Made by a program: the position numbers and the translations under genes | The notes under the pieces: model-generated | Told to the model about the DNA's origin: nothing | What the model saw: only the letters and a program-made list of their open reading frames with translations | Databases searched by the model: none | Shown: one piece after another, positions 1 through 10,135 of the stretch | Layout: every line of letters starts with the position of its first letter | Numbering within the stretch: the stretch's first letter is position 1 | Assembly: GCF_015158295.1 (NCBI RefSeq) | Contig: NZ_JACDXV010000001.1 | Span: 1,101,897-1,165,896, forward strand | Reading direction: 5' to 3' | Origin: Devosia faecipullorum | GTDB lineage: Bacteria > Pseudomonadota > Alphaproteobacteria > Rhizobiales > Devosiaceae | Length of the DNA: 64,000 nucleotides

Positions 1-208
1 CGACATCCACGGTATCGCCGGGATTGGCGGCAATGGCTTCCAGAACGCCGGAGGCAGGGGCCGGCACCTCGATGGTCACCTTGTCGGTTTCCAGTTCCAC
101 CAAAGGCTCGTCGGCGGCGACCGCATCGCCCACCTTCTTGTACCATTGGCCGATCGTGGCCTCGGAGACGCTTTCGCCCAGGGTCGGAACCCGGATTTCT
201 GTCGACAT
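1..208 (-). CDS. odhB: 2-oxoglutarate dehydrogenase E2 (dihydrolipoyl succinyltransferase), N-terminal part only
   Basis: This is the first 69 codons of the E2 core of the 2-oxoglutarate dehydrogenase complex, which moves the succinyl group from E1 to CoA in the TCA cycle. The visible part is a biotin/lipoyl domain. The motif [17 protein letters not shown] surrounds Lys43, the expected lipoylation site, and [16 protein letters not shown] is the typical N-terminus of succinyl-specific E2 proteins. The ATG is at 206-208, 80 bp downstream of the sucA stop on the same strand, as in the usual sucA-sucB operon. The rest of the gene lies beyond the left edge, so the catalytic domain cannot be seen. 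Confidence 0.95.
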   Translation of the reverse strand, partial: MSTEIRVPTLGESVSEATIGQWYKKVGDAVAADEPLVELETDKVTIEVPAPASGVLEAIAANPGDTVDV

Positions 209-288
209 GAAATTTGTCCTTCTATTTCGGGCCAGAGCGCCTTCGTCCTAGGGACGAATTTGGCGCTCTTTATGTCTTGTCACAAGGC

Positions 289-3288
289 TTATGAGCCCAG
301 GGCGTCGTCGAGGAAGGCCTGGAGCTGTTCCAGATGCACGCTCATGCGGCCGGTGGCCGGCGAAGCGGCGGCGGAACGGCCCGTATAGCGGACACGCTGA
401 TTGCCGCGACCCATCTGGTCGAACACCCATTCCACATAGGGCTGGATAAAGGCCCAGGCCCCCATATTGCGCGGCTCTTCCTGGCACCAGATCACTTCCG
501 CATTGGGGAAGCGGTTCAACTCATCCAGCAGCGCCTTGGCCGGAAACGGATAGAGCTGCTCGATACGCAGCAGATAGACATCGTCGATGCCCTTCTTCTC
601 GCGATCCTCGAGCAGGTCGTAATAGACCTTGCCCGTGCACAATACGACGCGACGGATCTTCTCGTCATTGACCAGCCGGATCGTGGTCTTGGGCAGGCCG
701 GGCGCTTCCGCATCGTCCCAGAGCAGGCGATGGAAGACGCTGTCGGGGCCCAGTTCCACGAGGCCCGAAACGGCGCGCTTGTGACGCAAGAGGCTCTTGG
801 GCGTCATCAGGATCAAGGGCTTGCGGAAGTCGCGCTTCAGCTGCCGGCGCAGGATATGGAAGTAATTGGCCGGCGTGGTGCAGTTGGCGACCTGCATATT
901 GTCTTCGGCGCAAAGCTGGAGGAAGCGTTCGGGACGCGCGGAGGAATGCTCCGGCCCCTGCCCTTCATAGCCATGCGGCAAGAGCATCACGAGGCCCGAC
1001 ATGCGGAACCACTTGCGCTCACCCGAGGAGATGAACTGGTCGATGACCACCTGCGCCCCGTTGACGAAGTCGCCGAACTGGGCTTCCCACAGCGTCAGTG
1101 CCTTGGGCTCGGAAAGCGAATAACCATATTCGAAGCCGAGCACCGCCTCTTCCGACAGCATCGAATTGATGACTTCGTAGCGGCACTGATCGGGCGTCAG
1201 GTTGTTGAGCGGGGTATAGGTCTTGTTGTCGACCTGCTGATCGTTTAGCACCGAATGGCGCTGGCTGAAGGTGCCGCGCTCGCAATCCTGGCCGGAAAGG
1301 CGAACCGGGTGCCCTTCGGTCACCAGCGTGCCGAACGCCAGAGCCTCGGCAGTGGCCCAATCGATCCCCTCGCCGCTCTCGATGGCAGCCAGGCGATTGT
1401 CCATGAAGCGCTTCACCGTGCGGTGCACGTTGAAATCGGCGGGAACCTTGGTGAGCTGGGTGCCGATGGCGACGAGCTGGTCGAGCGCAACACCGGTGTC
1501 CCCCCGGCGCGGACCCTCGTCCTGAGCAGGCTTGAAGCTCTTCCACTGGCCATCGAGCCAGTCGGCCTTGTTCGGGCGGTAATCCTGACCGGCCTCGAAC
1601 TCGGCTTCCAGCTTGGCCTTCCAGTCGGCCTTGCCCTGATCCACTTCGGCCTGCGACACCAGACCTTCGCCGATGAGCTTGTCCGAATACAGCTCCAACG
1701 TGGTCTTGTGCGACCGGATCTTGGAATACATCAGCGGCTGGGTGAAGCTGGGCTCGTCGCCTTCATTATGGCCGAAGCGGCGATAGCAGAACATGTCGAT
1801 GACGACCGGCTTGCCGAACTTCTGGCGGAACTCGACGGCAACCTTGGCAGCGAAAACCACCGCTTCGGGATCGTCCCCGTTCACGTGGAAGACCGGCGCC
1901 TCGATCATCTTGGCCACATCGGTCGGATAGGGCGAGGAGCGGGAATAGATCGGGGACGTGGTGAAGCCGATCTGGTTGTTGATGACGAAGTGGATCGAAC
2001 CGCCGGTGCGATGACCCTTGAGGCCCGAAAGCCCGAGGGATTCAGCAACGACACCCTGGCCGGCAAAGGCCGCATCGCCATGGATCAGCAGTGGCAGCAC
2101 CATGGAACGATCCGGCTTGCCTTCGGCAAGATCGACCACCTTGCCTTCCGGCGAGATGTGCAGATCCTGCTTGGCGCGGGCCTTGCCCAGCACCACCGGA
2201 TCAACGATTTCGAGATGGCTCGGATTGGCCGTCAGCGACAGGTGAACCCGGTTATTGTCGAACTCGCGGTCGGAGGAAGCGCCCAGATGGTACTTCACGT
2301 CGCCCGAACCCTCGACGTCGTCAGGATAGAAGGCGCCGCCCTTGAATTCGTGGAACAGGGCGCGATGCGGCTTGCCCAGAACCTGTGTCAGCACGTTCAG
2401 GCGCCCGCGATGGGCCATGCCGAGGACGATATCCTTGATCCCCAGCGCGCCGCCGCGCTTGATGATCTGCTCGAGCGCCGGAATGGTGGCTTCGCCCCCA
2501 TCCAGGCCGAAGCGCTTGGTGCCGGTATATTTGACGTCGAGGAACTTCTCGAAGCCTTCAGCCTCGATAAGCTTGTTGAGGATTGCCTTCTTGCCCTCGG
2601 GGGTGAAGGTGATTTCCTTGTCCGGACCCTCGATGCGCTCCTGAATCCACTGCTTCTCCTCGGGGTCGGAGATATGCATGAATTCGATGCCGACCGTGCC
2701 GCAATAGGTACGCTTGAGAATGGCCAGCATCTCGGGGATGGTGGCGTATTCGAGCCCCAGCACGTTGTCGATGAAGATCTTGCGAGAATAATCCGCCGCG
2801 GTGAAACCGTAGCTCGAGGGATCAAGCTCAGGGGCCGGCTCGTCGGCCTTGAGATGCAGCGGGTCGAGCTCGGCATGCAGATGTCCGCGCATGCGATAGG
2901 CGCGGATCATCATGATGGCGCGGATGGAATCGCGGGTCGCTTGCAGCACTTCGCTGGCGCTCGGCGCCGGCTTGCCCTCGGCAACGGCCTTCTTCGCCGC
3001 GGCCTTCTCGGTCTTTACCGCGATCTCGGCCCAATTGCCGTCCAGCGCGGCGACCAGTTCGCCGCTTTCGGCGGGCGGCCAGTCCTTGCGGCCCCAGCTC
3101 GCGCCTTCGGCATTCTTCTCTGCCTCGGCCTGGCTGTCGTCCAGCCGGGAGAAGAAGCTCGACCAGGTCGCATCGACACTGGAAGGATCGCTTTTGAACT
3201 TGGAATAGAGTTGTTCGATGTAGTCGGCGTTCCCACCATAGAGGAACGAGGTCAGCAAGAACGTGTCGTTCTTTTCCTGTCGTGTCAT
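289..3288 (-). CDS. sucA: 2-oxoglutarate dehydrogenase E1 component
   Basis: Thiamine-diphosphate E1 subunit (999 aa) that decarboxylates 2-oxoglutarate and passes succinyl to the lipoyl arm of E2. The N-terminus (FLYGGNADYIEQLYSKF) is the E2/E3-binding segment typical of sucA. HRGRLNVL lies near residues 293-300. The ThDP/Mg region GDAAFAGQGVV lies near 404-414, followed by the Asn pair of FVINNQIGF near 437. The length fits Hyphomicrobiales E1 proteins (about 1,000 aa). It is transcribed towards odhB. A 369-bp gap separates it from sucD, so it may have its own promoter. A 716-aa antisense reading frame over this gene is a codon-bias shadow. Confidence 0.97.
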   Translation of the reverse strand: MTRQEKNDTFLLTSFLYGGNADYIEQLYSKFKSDPSSVDATWSSFFSRLDDSQAEAEKNAEGASWGRKDWPPAESGELVAALDGNWAEIAVKTEKAAAKKAVAEGKPAPSASEVLQATRDSIRAIMMIRAYRMRGHLHAELDPLHLKADEPAPELDPSSYGFTAADYSRKIFIDNVLGLEYATIPEMLAILKRTYCGTVGIEFMHISDPEEKQWIQERIEGPDKEITFTPEGKKAILNKLIEAEGFEKFLDVKYTGTKRFGLDGGEATIPALEQIIKRGGALGIKDIVLGMAHRGRLNVLTQVLGKPHRALFHEFKGGAFYPDDVEGSGDVKYHLGASSDREFDNNRVHLSLTANPSHLEIVDPVVLGKARAKQDLHISPEGKVVDLAEGKPDRSMVLPLLIHGDAAFAGQGVVAESLGLSGLKGHRTGGSIHFVINNQIGFTTSPIYSRSSPYPTDVAKMIEAPVFHVNGDDPEAVVFAAKVAVEFRQKFGKPVVIDMFCYRRFGHNEGDEPSFTQPLMYSKIRSHKTTLELYSDKLIGEGLVSQAEVDQGKADWKAKLEAEFEAGQDYRPNKADWLDGQWKSFKPAQDEGPRRGDTGVALDQLVAIGTQLTKVPADFNVHRTVKRFMDNRLAAIESGEGIDWATAEALAFGTLVTEGHPVRLSGQDCERGTFSQRHSVLNDQQVDNKTYTPLNNLTPDQCRYEVINSMLSEEAVLGFEYGYSLSEPKALTLWEAQFGDFVNGAQVVIDQFISSGERKWFRMSGLVMLLPHGYEGQGPEHSSARPERFLQLCAEDNMQVANCTTPANYFHILRRQLKRDFRKPLILMTPKSLLRHKRAVSGLVELGPDSVFHRLLWDDAEAPGLPKTTIRLVNDEKIRRVVLCTGKVYYDLLEDREKKGIDDVYLLRIEQLYPFPAKALLDELNRFPNAEVIWCQEEPRNMGAWAFIQPYVEWVFDQMGRGNQRVRYTGRSAAASPATGRMSVHLEQLQAFLDDALGS

Positions 3289-3657
3289 CGCGTGTTCCGC
3301 AGGACCTCTCGCCCTGCATCCTTCTCAACGGATCGGCATTCGCCGATCGCATGCGGTCCCTGGTGTGATGCGGATACTGACCGCTTATCCTTAGTATCCT
3401 GTTAAGTGTAGCGACCCCTGAGCAGGGAGGCGGCTCAATTTGTATTTATCGCATCCGACCTAGTCCGGCCTAACACCGTTCTGTGTCCGCAACGCGACCG
3501 ACCTTGGTCGTATTCGGCCCGGTATCCCATTCGCATCGTCATTGCCGGGCTTGTCCCGGCAATCCATTCCGTGGCGGCATGGACCACCGGGACAGGCCCG
3601 GTGATGACAGCTTACATATAGTGCTGGCCGGCCCTGATATAAGCTTCGGAGCGGCGC
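3289..3657. other. Intergenic region between sucD and sucA
   Basis: This 369-bp stretch lies upstream of sucA and downstream of sucD and contains no convincing gene. It must hold any sucA promoter, but I found no convincing -35/-10 pair. Its sucD-proximal half contains a long palindromic repeat (3537-3608), listed separately. A 61-codon plus-strand reading frame here is mostly translation of that repeat and is not believed. Confidence 0.7.
3537..3608. repeat. REP-like palindromic repeat, family 1, copy A
   Basis: Two inverted arms, CGTCATTGCCGGGCTTGTCC and a degenerate complement ending GGTGATGAC, flank a spacer containing GGCGGCATGGACC. The same arm recurs at 8818, 30831 and 48560, always between genes. 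It can fold into a long hairpin. It may insulate sucD and sucA transcripts, but that is inference. Confidence 0.8.
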
Positions 3658-4566
3658 TTAACCCTTGAGGACTTCGGACAGCGTCACCCCGATACGGGCG
3701 GGCGAGGCCGAAACCTTGATACCAGCCGCTTCCATGGCGGCGATCTTTTCCTCGGCGCCGCCCTTGCCGCCCGAAATCACCGCGCCGGCATGGCCCATGG
3801 TGCGGCCCGGAGGGGCGGTGCGTCCGGCAATGAACCCGGCCATCGGCTTCTTGCGACCGCGCTTGGCTTCATCGATCAGGAACTGGGCAGCTTCTTCCTC
3901 GGCGGAACCGCCGATCTCGCCGATCATGATGATCGACTTGGTGGCTTCGTCCGCCAGGAACATTTCCAGCACGTCGATGAATTCGGTGCCCTTGACCGGG
4001 TCGCCGCCAATGCCCACCGCCGTGGTCTGGCCGAGGCCCTCATTGGTGGTCTGGAACACGGCTTCATAGGTCAGCGTACCGGAACGCGACACGATGCCCA
4101 CCGAGCCCTTGGAGAAGATCGAGCCCGGCATGATGCCGATCTTGCATTCTTCGGGGGTCAGCACGCCGGGGCAGTTCGGCCCGATCAGGCGCGACTTCGA
4201 TTTTTCGAGCCGGGCCTTGACACGGACCATGTCCATGACCGGCACGCCTTCGGTGATGCAGACGATGAGTTCGATTTCCGCATCGATGGCTTCCTCGATG
4301 GCAGCAGCGGCGCCAGCCGGCGGCACATAGATGACCGAGGCATTGGCTCCGGTCTTGTCCTTGCCCTCGGCAACCGAGGCGAAGACCGGCAGGCTGGCCG
4401 AGGCGTCGAGCGAGGAGGTCCAGGTTTCCCCGGCCTTCTTGGGATTGACCCCGCCCACCATCTGGGTGCCGAAATAATTGAGCGCCTGCTCGGTATGGAA
4501 CGTGCCGGTCTTGCCGGTCAGGCCCTGCACGAGCACTTTGGTGTCTTTGTTGACGAGAATGGACAT
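3658..4566 (-). CDS. sucD: Succinyl-CoA synthetase (ADP-forming) alpha subunit
   Basis: Alpha subunit (302 aa) of the TCA-cycle enzyme converting succinyl-CoA to succinate with ATP formation. An N-terminal CoA-binding Rossmann fold ([14 protein letters not shown]) is followed by a ligase domain with the phospho-histidine motif [10 protein letters not shown] at His259. The reading frame extends to 4695, but the start is placed at the ATG at 4564-4566. GGAAGAG lies a few bases upstream of it, and [18 protein letters not shown] is the family N-terminus. The gene follows sucC, separated by a small secreted-protein gene. Confidence 0.96.
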   Translation of the reverse strand: MSILVNKDTKVLVQGLTGKTGTFHTEQALNYFGTQMVGGVNPKKAGETWTSSLDASASLPVFASVAEGKDKTGANASVIYVPPAGAAAAIEEAIDAEIELIVCITEGVPVMDMVRVKARLEKSKSRLIGPNCPGVLTPEECKIGIMPGSIFSKGSVGIVSRSGTLTYEAVFQTTNEGLGQTTAVGIGGDPVKGTEFIDVLEMFLADEATKSIIMIGEIGGSAEEEAAQFLIDEAKRGRKKPMAGFIAGRTAPPGRTMGHAGAVISGGKGGAEEKIAAMEAAGIKVSASPARIGVTLSEVLKG

Positions 4567-4628
4567 GTTGTTTCTCTTCCGTCTTGCGGCGCCAGGCGCC
4601 TTGTCTTGATGCCCCGAGGGGCGAAAAT

Positions 4629-5147
4629 CTACTCGTCTTCCGCCGGGTTGAGCGTGAGCGTGCTGACCTGAACGACGAAGCCGAAATCGTCCCAATGCGC
4701 GAGCAGCAGACTGTCGCCACCAATCAGGCTCGCATAATGCCCGCCATCCTGGTTCAGCACGTCACCGTCATAGCGATCGAGCCCCATAATGGCATCGATC
4801 ACGGCTGCGCCATTGCCCTTCGACTCGGCCACATTGATGCGGCAATAGCCAAAGGTGCGGCCAGGATAGGTTTCCACCAGCGAGAACAATTCACCCCAAC
4901 CCAGGCCGGCCATTTCCAGGCTGGCCGAATAGGACTTGATGAACGGGCTCTCCCCCTCCTCGGCATAGACATCCCAGCCAGCGGCTCTCGCCGTTTCCAG
5001 GGCAGTCTCATCGCCACTCGCGACGGCCTCGCAGGTTTCCAGCGCCGACAGCGCCGAGGCAATCGGCGAAGTCTTGGTCTTGCCCTGGGCAAAGGCGGGC
5101 TGAGCCGCAAGGGCCAGGACTGCCAGAATGGCGAGGCCCGCGCGCAC
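4629..5147 (-). CDS. Small secreted protein of unknown function inserted between sucC and sucD
   Basis: This 172-aa product has a clear Sec signal peptide (hydrophobic residues 4-18, likely cleaved after AFA at residue 20), so it should be periplasmic. The mature part contains two cysteines (Cys39, Cys102) that could form a disulfide, and many aromatic and acidic residues. I recognise no domain. The GTG start at 5145-5147 begins 3 bp after the sucC stop codon, so the gene is probably translationally coupled to sucC, with sucD 62 bp further on. Codon use looks like its neighbours. Its position inside the sucCD operon is odd for a periplasmic protein. Function unknown. Confidence 0.75.
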   Translation of the reverse strand: MRAGLAILAVLALAAQPAFAQGKTKTSPIASALSALETCEAVASGDETALETARAAGWDVYAEEGESPFIKSYSASLEMAGLGWGELFSLVETYPGRTFGYCRINVAESKGNGAAVIDAIMGLDRYDGDVLNQDGGHYASLIGGDSLLLAHWDDFGFVVQVSTLTLNPAEDE

Positions 5148-5150
5148 CGA

Positions 5151-6344
5151 TCAGCCCCCGATCGCCTTGACGATCTTCTGGGCCGCGTCATCTAGGTCAT
5201 CGGCGGAGATGACGTTGAGGCCCGACTGGTCGAGAATGGCCTTGCCTTCCTTGACCCGCGTGCCTTCGAGACGCACCACCAGCGGCACCTGCAGACCGAC
5301 TTCCTTGACAGCGGCGATAACACCCTCGGCAATGATGTCGCAGCGCATGATGCCGCCGAAAATGTTGACCAGGATCCCCTTCACCGCCGGATCGGCCGTG
5401 ATGATCTTGAACGCGGCCGTGACCTTTTCCTTGGAAGCGCCACCGCCCACGTCGAGGAAATTGGCCGGCTCGGCGCCATAGAGCTTGATGATGTCCATGG
5501 TGGCCATGGCCAGGCCCGCGCCATTGACCATGCAGCCGATATTGCCGTCCAGCGCCACATAGGCGAGGTCGTACTTGCTGGCTTCGATTTCCTTGGAATC
5601 TTCTTCGCTGAGATCGCGCAGCGGCTTGAGTTCCTCATGACGGAACGCCGCATTGTTGTCGAAGCTGACCTTGGCGTCGAGCACGCGCAGATGGCCGTCG
5701 GTCATGACGATCAGCGGATTCACTTCGAGCAGGCTCATGTCCTTTTCGGTGAACGCCTTGTAGAGGATCGGAAAGAGGCTCTTGCCGTCTTCGGCAGCGG
5801 CACCATCGAGCGCCAGCGCCGTATTGATGCTGGCGACGTCGTTCGCCGTCACGCCCGCAACCGGATCGATGGCCACGGTGATGATCTTTTCGGGCGTATG
5901 CTCGGCAACCGCTTCAATGTCCATGCCGCCTTCGGTGGAAACCACGAAGGACACCCGGCTCGTGGCGCGATCAACCAGCAGCGAGCAATAAAGCTCGCGG
6001 GCGATGTCGGCGCCGTCTTCGATATAGAGACGATTGACCTGCTTGCCATTGTCGCCGGTCTGCTTGGTCACCAGTGTATTGCCCAGCATTTCCTTGGCAT
6101 TGGCGATGACGTCATCGACCGACTTGGCCAGCCGCACCCCGCCCTTGGCATCGGGACCGAGTTCCTTGAACTTGCCCTTGCCGCGACCGCCGGCATGGAT
6201 CTGGCTCTTGACCACATAAAGCGGACCCGGCAGCGACTTCGCTGCGGCCTCAGCCTCGTCAGCCGAAAAAATGGCGACGCCGGCAGCGACGGGCGCGCCA
6301 TATTCCTTGAGCAGCGCCTTGGCCTGGTGTTCGTGGATATTCAT
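5151..6344 (-). CDS. sucC: Succinyl-CoA synthetase (ADP-forming) beta subunit
   Basis: Beta subunit (397 aa) carrying the ATP-grasp nucleotide-binding domain. [19 protein letters not shown] is the family N-terminus. [14 protein letters not shown] is the nucleotide-binding loop, and the C-terminal segment includes [15 protein letters not shown]. The start is the ATG at 6342-6344, preceded by AAGGGGAAAAGC. An in-frame extension to 6401 has no family similarity. It follows mdh with a 91-bp gap in the same direction and precedes a small secreted-protein gene and sucD. Confidence 0.97.
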   Translation of the reverse strand: MNIHEHQAKALLKEYGAPVAAGVAIFSADEAEAAAKSLPGPLYVVKSQIHAGGRGKGKFKELGPDAKGGVRLAKSVDDVIANAKEMLGNTLVTKQTGDNGKQVNRLYIEDGADIARELYCSLLVDRATSRVSFVVSTEGGMDIEAVAEHTPEKIITVAIDPVAGVTANDVASINTALALDGAAAEDGKSLFPILYKAFTEKDMSLLEVNPLIVMTDGHLRVLDAKVSFDNNAAFRHEELKPLRDLSEEDSKEIEASKYDLAYVALDGNIGCMVNGAGLAMATMDIIKLYGAEPANFLDVGGGASKEKVTAAFKIITADPAVKGILVNIFGGIMRCDIIAEGVIAAVKEVGLQVPLVVRLEGTRVKEGKAILDQSGLNVISADDLDDAAQKIVKAIGG

Positions 6345-6435
6345 GCTTTTCCCCTTGAATGGGCAGACGATGATCCGGCATTTCTGGAGCCGGAAAGCCA
6401 AAAGCCGCCGGCTGGGCCAGCGGCTTCAGAACACG

Positions 6436-7404
<969 letters not shown>

Positions 7405-7561
7405 TCATCCCAGACTGCGTTGAATTGGCGCACGTCTTAACCCTCGCGGCAAGACCCGGCAAGTGAACCCTTCGTATAAAGCCGGGATTGGCCCATGCTC
7501 ATGGGCGATGGGGGTATGCCGGATTGGCAAAGGCGGGCGCAGTTTCCGTCCAGCGCGGCGA

Positions 7562-7601
7562 CATGGATTGCCCGATCAAGCCGGGCAATGACGATGGAGG
7601 G
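7562..7601. repeat. REP-like palindromic repeat, family 1, half copy B
   Basis: CATGGATTGCCCGATCAAGC followed by CGGGCAATGACGATGGAGGG matches the right arm of the complete copy at 48560-48651. The left arm is missing. It lies between zapE and mdh, in the mdh upstream region. Confidence 0.7.
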
Positions 7602-7612
7602 AATATATTGCG

Positions 7613-8764
7613 CTAGTCTTGAGTTCCGGCGGATGCCCCATCCCTCAGCCCCTTGGCCAGATAGTCTTCCGACTGCATTTCGGTGAGCCGCGACAGCGTG
7701 CGCTGGAATTCGAAAGCGGTCTTGTCGTCGGCGCCCAATTGCTCCAGCGGCACGGCGAAACTCGCCGCCAGCTTCACGCCCCGGTCATAGAGCGAGTCGA
7801 TGAGCAGGATAAAACGCTTGGCGGCGTCGGATCGGGTGCGATCCATCTGCGGGATATTGTCGATGACCAGCGAGTCGAACTGATGGGCGATGCGCACGAA
7901 GTCCCGGGTGCCCAGCGGCCTGTCGCAGAGATCGGCAAAACCGAACCGGGCCGCGCCCATGGCCATGAGCGGCACGGCGATCTGGCGACCGATGCTCTCA
8001 ACCTGGCCCGGCTCCCCCCGCTCTCCCCCGGTAATGCGCAGCCACAGCCGATCCATGAGTGTCTGCACGTCCGGGCCGCTGCCAAAGGCATAGACCTGCT
8101 GGCCGGCGAATTTCAATCGGCGGTAATCCTGTTCCGAGGGCAGGTCAGCCACAACGGTCTTCTGCTTGAGCAGCGCGATGAAGGGCAGGAAAAGCTGGCG
8201 GTTGAGCCCATCCTTGTAGAGACCGTCCGGCGCGACATTGGACGTGGCGACCAGCGTAACGCCCCCGGCGAACAGCTTGCCGAACAGCCGGTCGAGCAGC
8301 ATGGCATTGGTGATGTCGTGGACGTGGAATTCATCGAGGCACAAGAGGCGCAGGCCGGATTTGAGGATGGGCCGCGTCACCGCCTCGACCGGATCGGTGC
8401 TATCGGCATTGCCCCTTTCCGACTTGCGGAAGGCGGCGATGCCCCTATGCACCTCGTCCATGAATTCATGAAAATGCAGCCGCCGCTTCTGCTTGAACGG
8501 CACGGCGGCAAAGAACAGGTCCATGAGCATGGTCTTGCCGCGCCCCACCTCGCCATGGAGATAAAGTCCGCGCACGCTCTGCGGCTTTTCGAACATCCCG
8601 AAAAGCCGCTTGGGCTTGGCAACCACGAGGTCCGCCAGAACCCGGTCCAGTTCGCCCGCCGCGTCGTGCTGCGCCGGATCGGGCGTCAGCGCATGGCGGG
8701 CGACGAGATCGTCATAGGCGGCGAGGACGGGACCGGACGATGATTGCGAAAAACTGGATGACAT
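7613..8764 (-). CDS. zapE: Cell division protein ZapE (AFG1-like ATPase)
   Basis: AFG1/ZapE-family P-loop ATPase (383 aa). ZapE is linked to FtsZ ring function in E. coli; eukaryotic AFG1/LACE1 acts in mitochondrial protein quality control. The Walker A loop GEVGRGKT spans residues 71-78. Walker B LLCLDEFHV has Asp144-Glu145. LFGMFEKPQSVRGLYLHGEV is a family hallmark. The open frame continues upstream to 8866, but that part (CALDCPDKPGNDDG) is translation of a palindromic repeat. The start is therefore set at the ATG at 8762-8764. It lies upstream of mdh on the same strand, as in many alphaproteobacteria. Confidence 0.93.
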   Translation of the reverse strand: MSSSFSQSSSGPVLAAYDDLVARHALTPDPAQHDAAGELDRVLADLVVAKPKRLFGMFEKPQSVRGLYLHGEVGRGKTMLMDLFFAAVPFKQKRRLHFHEFMDEVHRGIAAFRKSERGNADSTDPVEAVTRPILKSGLRLLCLDEFHVHDITNAMLLDRLFGKLFAGGVTLVATSNVAPDGLYKDGLNRQLFLPFIALLKQKTVVADLPSEQDYRRLKFAGQQVYAFGSGPDVQTLMDRLWLRITGGERGEPGQVESIGRQIAVPLMAMGAARFGFADLCDRPLGTRDFVRIAHQFDSLVIDNIPQMDRTRSDAAKRFILLIDSLYDRGVKLAASFAVPLEQLGADDKTAFEFQRTLSRLTEMQSEDYLAKGLRDGASAGTQD

Positions 8765-8817
8765 CAAAACTACAATCGTCGCCCCGGGACTGATCCGAGG
8801 TACAACCTCCACTCCAT

Positions 8818-8895
8818 CGTCATTGCCCGGCTTGTCCGGGCAATCCAATGCGCAGGCTTCACCCAATGGACCGCCCGGACAAGCCGGGCGGTGAC
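8818..8895. repeat. REP-like palindromic repeat, family 1, copy C
   Basis: CGTCATTGCCCGGCTTGTCC and GGACAAGCCGGGCGGTGACG are nearly perfect inverted arms around a spacer of about 38 bp. The repeat lies between the Omp19-like gene and zapE. Because it is open in one frame, it artificially extends zapE upstream. Confidence 0.85.
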
Positions 8896-8932
8896 GAAGG
8901 GAGGAAAGATTTCAGCGAGATCGGAAGGATCT

Positions 8933-9520
8933 CTAGCGCGACATCGACACGGCCTGGCCGCCGCCCATAGTGCCGATATAGCGACCAGCGGAAGGAGCGA
9001 GGAAGGCGGCGATATTGCCGTTATCATCATAGAGCTGAAGCTGGCTGCCCACCTGCTGCCAGCCGGTCACCGAAGCGATCTGCGGCACGGTGCAGCCCGG
9101 CGCGGAGGCGCGGTAATAATTGGTGCCGGTCTTGGCGGTCAGCGGCAGATTGAGCCGGCAGGTCTGGCCGGCGGCGACCACGTCCCATGCCCCTTCGGGG
9201 CCGACGGAAACGCCTGTGCTCAAAGGCTGACCGACAGTAACGATCGAGCCCGCGCCATTGCCGGCAACCTGCGTCGAGGTGGTCTGCCCACCCAGAACCG
9301 GCTGGCCGGACAGGCCCGGGGCCGGGGTGCCGCTGGCCCCGATCGGCGGCAGCGCGTTCTGCTGCACGCTGGACGACTGCACCGGCTGAAGCTGCTGTGG
9401 CTGGCCGATTACATTGAGATTACCAGTATTGGTCCGGCTGGTCGGCGAGCACGCCGCCACCAGAAGGGCAATTACTGCCAGGCCCGCAATGGACGAAGCG
9501 CCGCGCTTCCAATCCTGCAT
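8933..9520 (-). CDS. Outer-membrane lipoprotein with AprI/Inh protease-inhibitor domain (Omp19-like)
   Basis: A 195-aa lipoprotein precursor. The signal sequence ends in the lipobox LVAAC with Cys24 as the lipidation site. A low-complexity linker rich in Gln, Pro, Gly and Ser (about residues 30-100) leads to a C-terminal domain of about 85 residues. That domain contains GAWDVVAAGQTC (Cys121), LPLTAKTGTNYYRASAPGC (Cys143) and LQLYDDNGNIAAF, the pattern of AprI/Inh metalloprotease inhibitors and Brucella Omp19. The two cysteines are probably the family disulfide. The likely role is a surface or periplasmic-face lipoprotein, possibly inhibiting proteases. A direct orthologue of Omp19 is plausible but not proven. 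Confidence 0.88.
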   Translation of the reverse strand: MQDWKRGASSIAGLAVIALLVAACSPTSRTNTGNLNVIGQPQQLQPVQSSSVQQNALPPIGASGTPAPGLSGQPVLGGQTTSTQVAGNGAGSIVTVGQPLSTGVSVGPEGAWDVVAAGQTCRLNLPLTAKTGTNYYRASAPGCTVPQIASVTGWQQVGSQLQLYDDNGNIAAFLAPSAGRYIGTMGGGQAVSMSR

Positions 9521-9662
9521 TGATCACTCCTGCCGCAAAGGCTTAATGCATTTTAACACTTGTGGCGGCTTATATCTCAAAGCAACCATCACGTTCAATC
9601 GCCCATCCCGCACTGTCCCCCATCTCACGCCATTGTGGCCGATTTTAAGTGCAAGCGGAAAA

Positions 9663-9896
9663 TCACAGGACGTCCCGCGCCATATCCTTGAGCAATTCAC
9701 CCGCCAGAAGCTCGGCATCTTCGGCCTCGTCCTCGGGCACTTCGAGGATAAACCCCTCGGCGCCGAAAAGGTTCGGCACGCCCGGAAGCCCACCCTCACG
9801 CGGCTCGAGCGGATGAAAGCCATGTGCCCGCAACGCCACCAGCAGAACACGGGCCTGCGACTGACCCTTCACCTGGGCGATCGGCTGAAATCTCAT
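9663..9896 (-). CDS. Small DUF2007-like putative signal-transducing protein
   Basis: A 77-aa product beginning MRFQPIAQVKGQSQARVLL. It has an alternating helix/strand pattern with a conserved-looking middle (AHGFHPLEPREGG) and an acidic C-terminal helix (VPEDEAEDAELLAGELLKDM). This resembles the short DUF2007 domain, in which a residue-sparse helix is followed by a strand ending in an acidic run before the last helix. The ATG at 9894-9896 is chosen over upstream in-frame starts because similarity begins there. A 108-codon frame on the same strand overlapping it is a shadow. The gene is isolated between the lipoprotein and yejB. The family assignment is from memory and only moderately sure. 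Confidence 0.5.
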   Translation of the reverse strand: MRFQPIAQVKGQSQARVLLVALRAHGFHPLEPREGGLPGVPNLFGAEGFILEVPEDEAEDAELLAGELLKDMARDVL

Positions 9897-10135
9897 GGCA
9901 TGCTCCACTGTTCTTGCCCGATCCTGACGGCAAGGCGGGGCGGAGACAAGCAAAACCTCGCCGATGACGGCCGGATATTGTCCAGGCCTGCGCGATGGTG
10001 CCGAACGGGTTTACCCCCACACGCCTTGCCAAGGCGGTTCTGAAATGATGCAGTCCCCCAGCCTCACCTCATGGTGATTTGCCCGCCGCCACGGCGCGGC
10101 AAACATAGGCAAGGTCAGGCTTTCCCGGAGCAGGC

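Noticed and set aside
1255..3405. A 716-codon open frame on the plus strand, antisense to sucA
   Set aside because: sucA is unmistakable on the other strand. The antisense translation has no recognisable domain and is rich in Arg, Gly, His and Ala, as expected from third-position GC bias.
8765..8866. N-terminal extension of ZapE
   Set aside because: The extra residues translate a palindromic repeat (CALDCPDKPGNDDG) and precede the family N-terminus. The same artefact affects the ALDH at 48617-48670 and the permease at 57645-57725.
9524..9850. A 108-codon minus-strand frame overlapping the DUF2007-like gene
   Set aside because: Its translation is basic and Trp/Cys-rich without pattern, while the other frame gives a balanced small protein with family resemblance.
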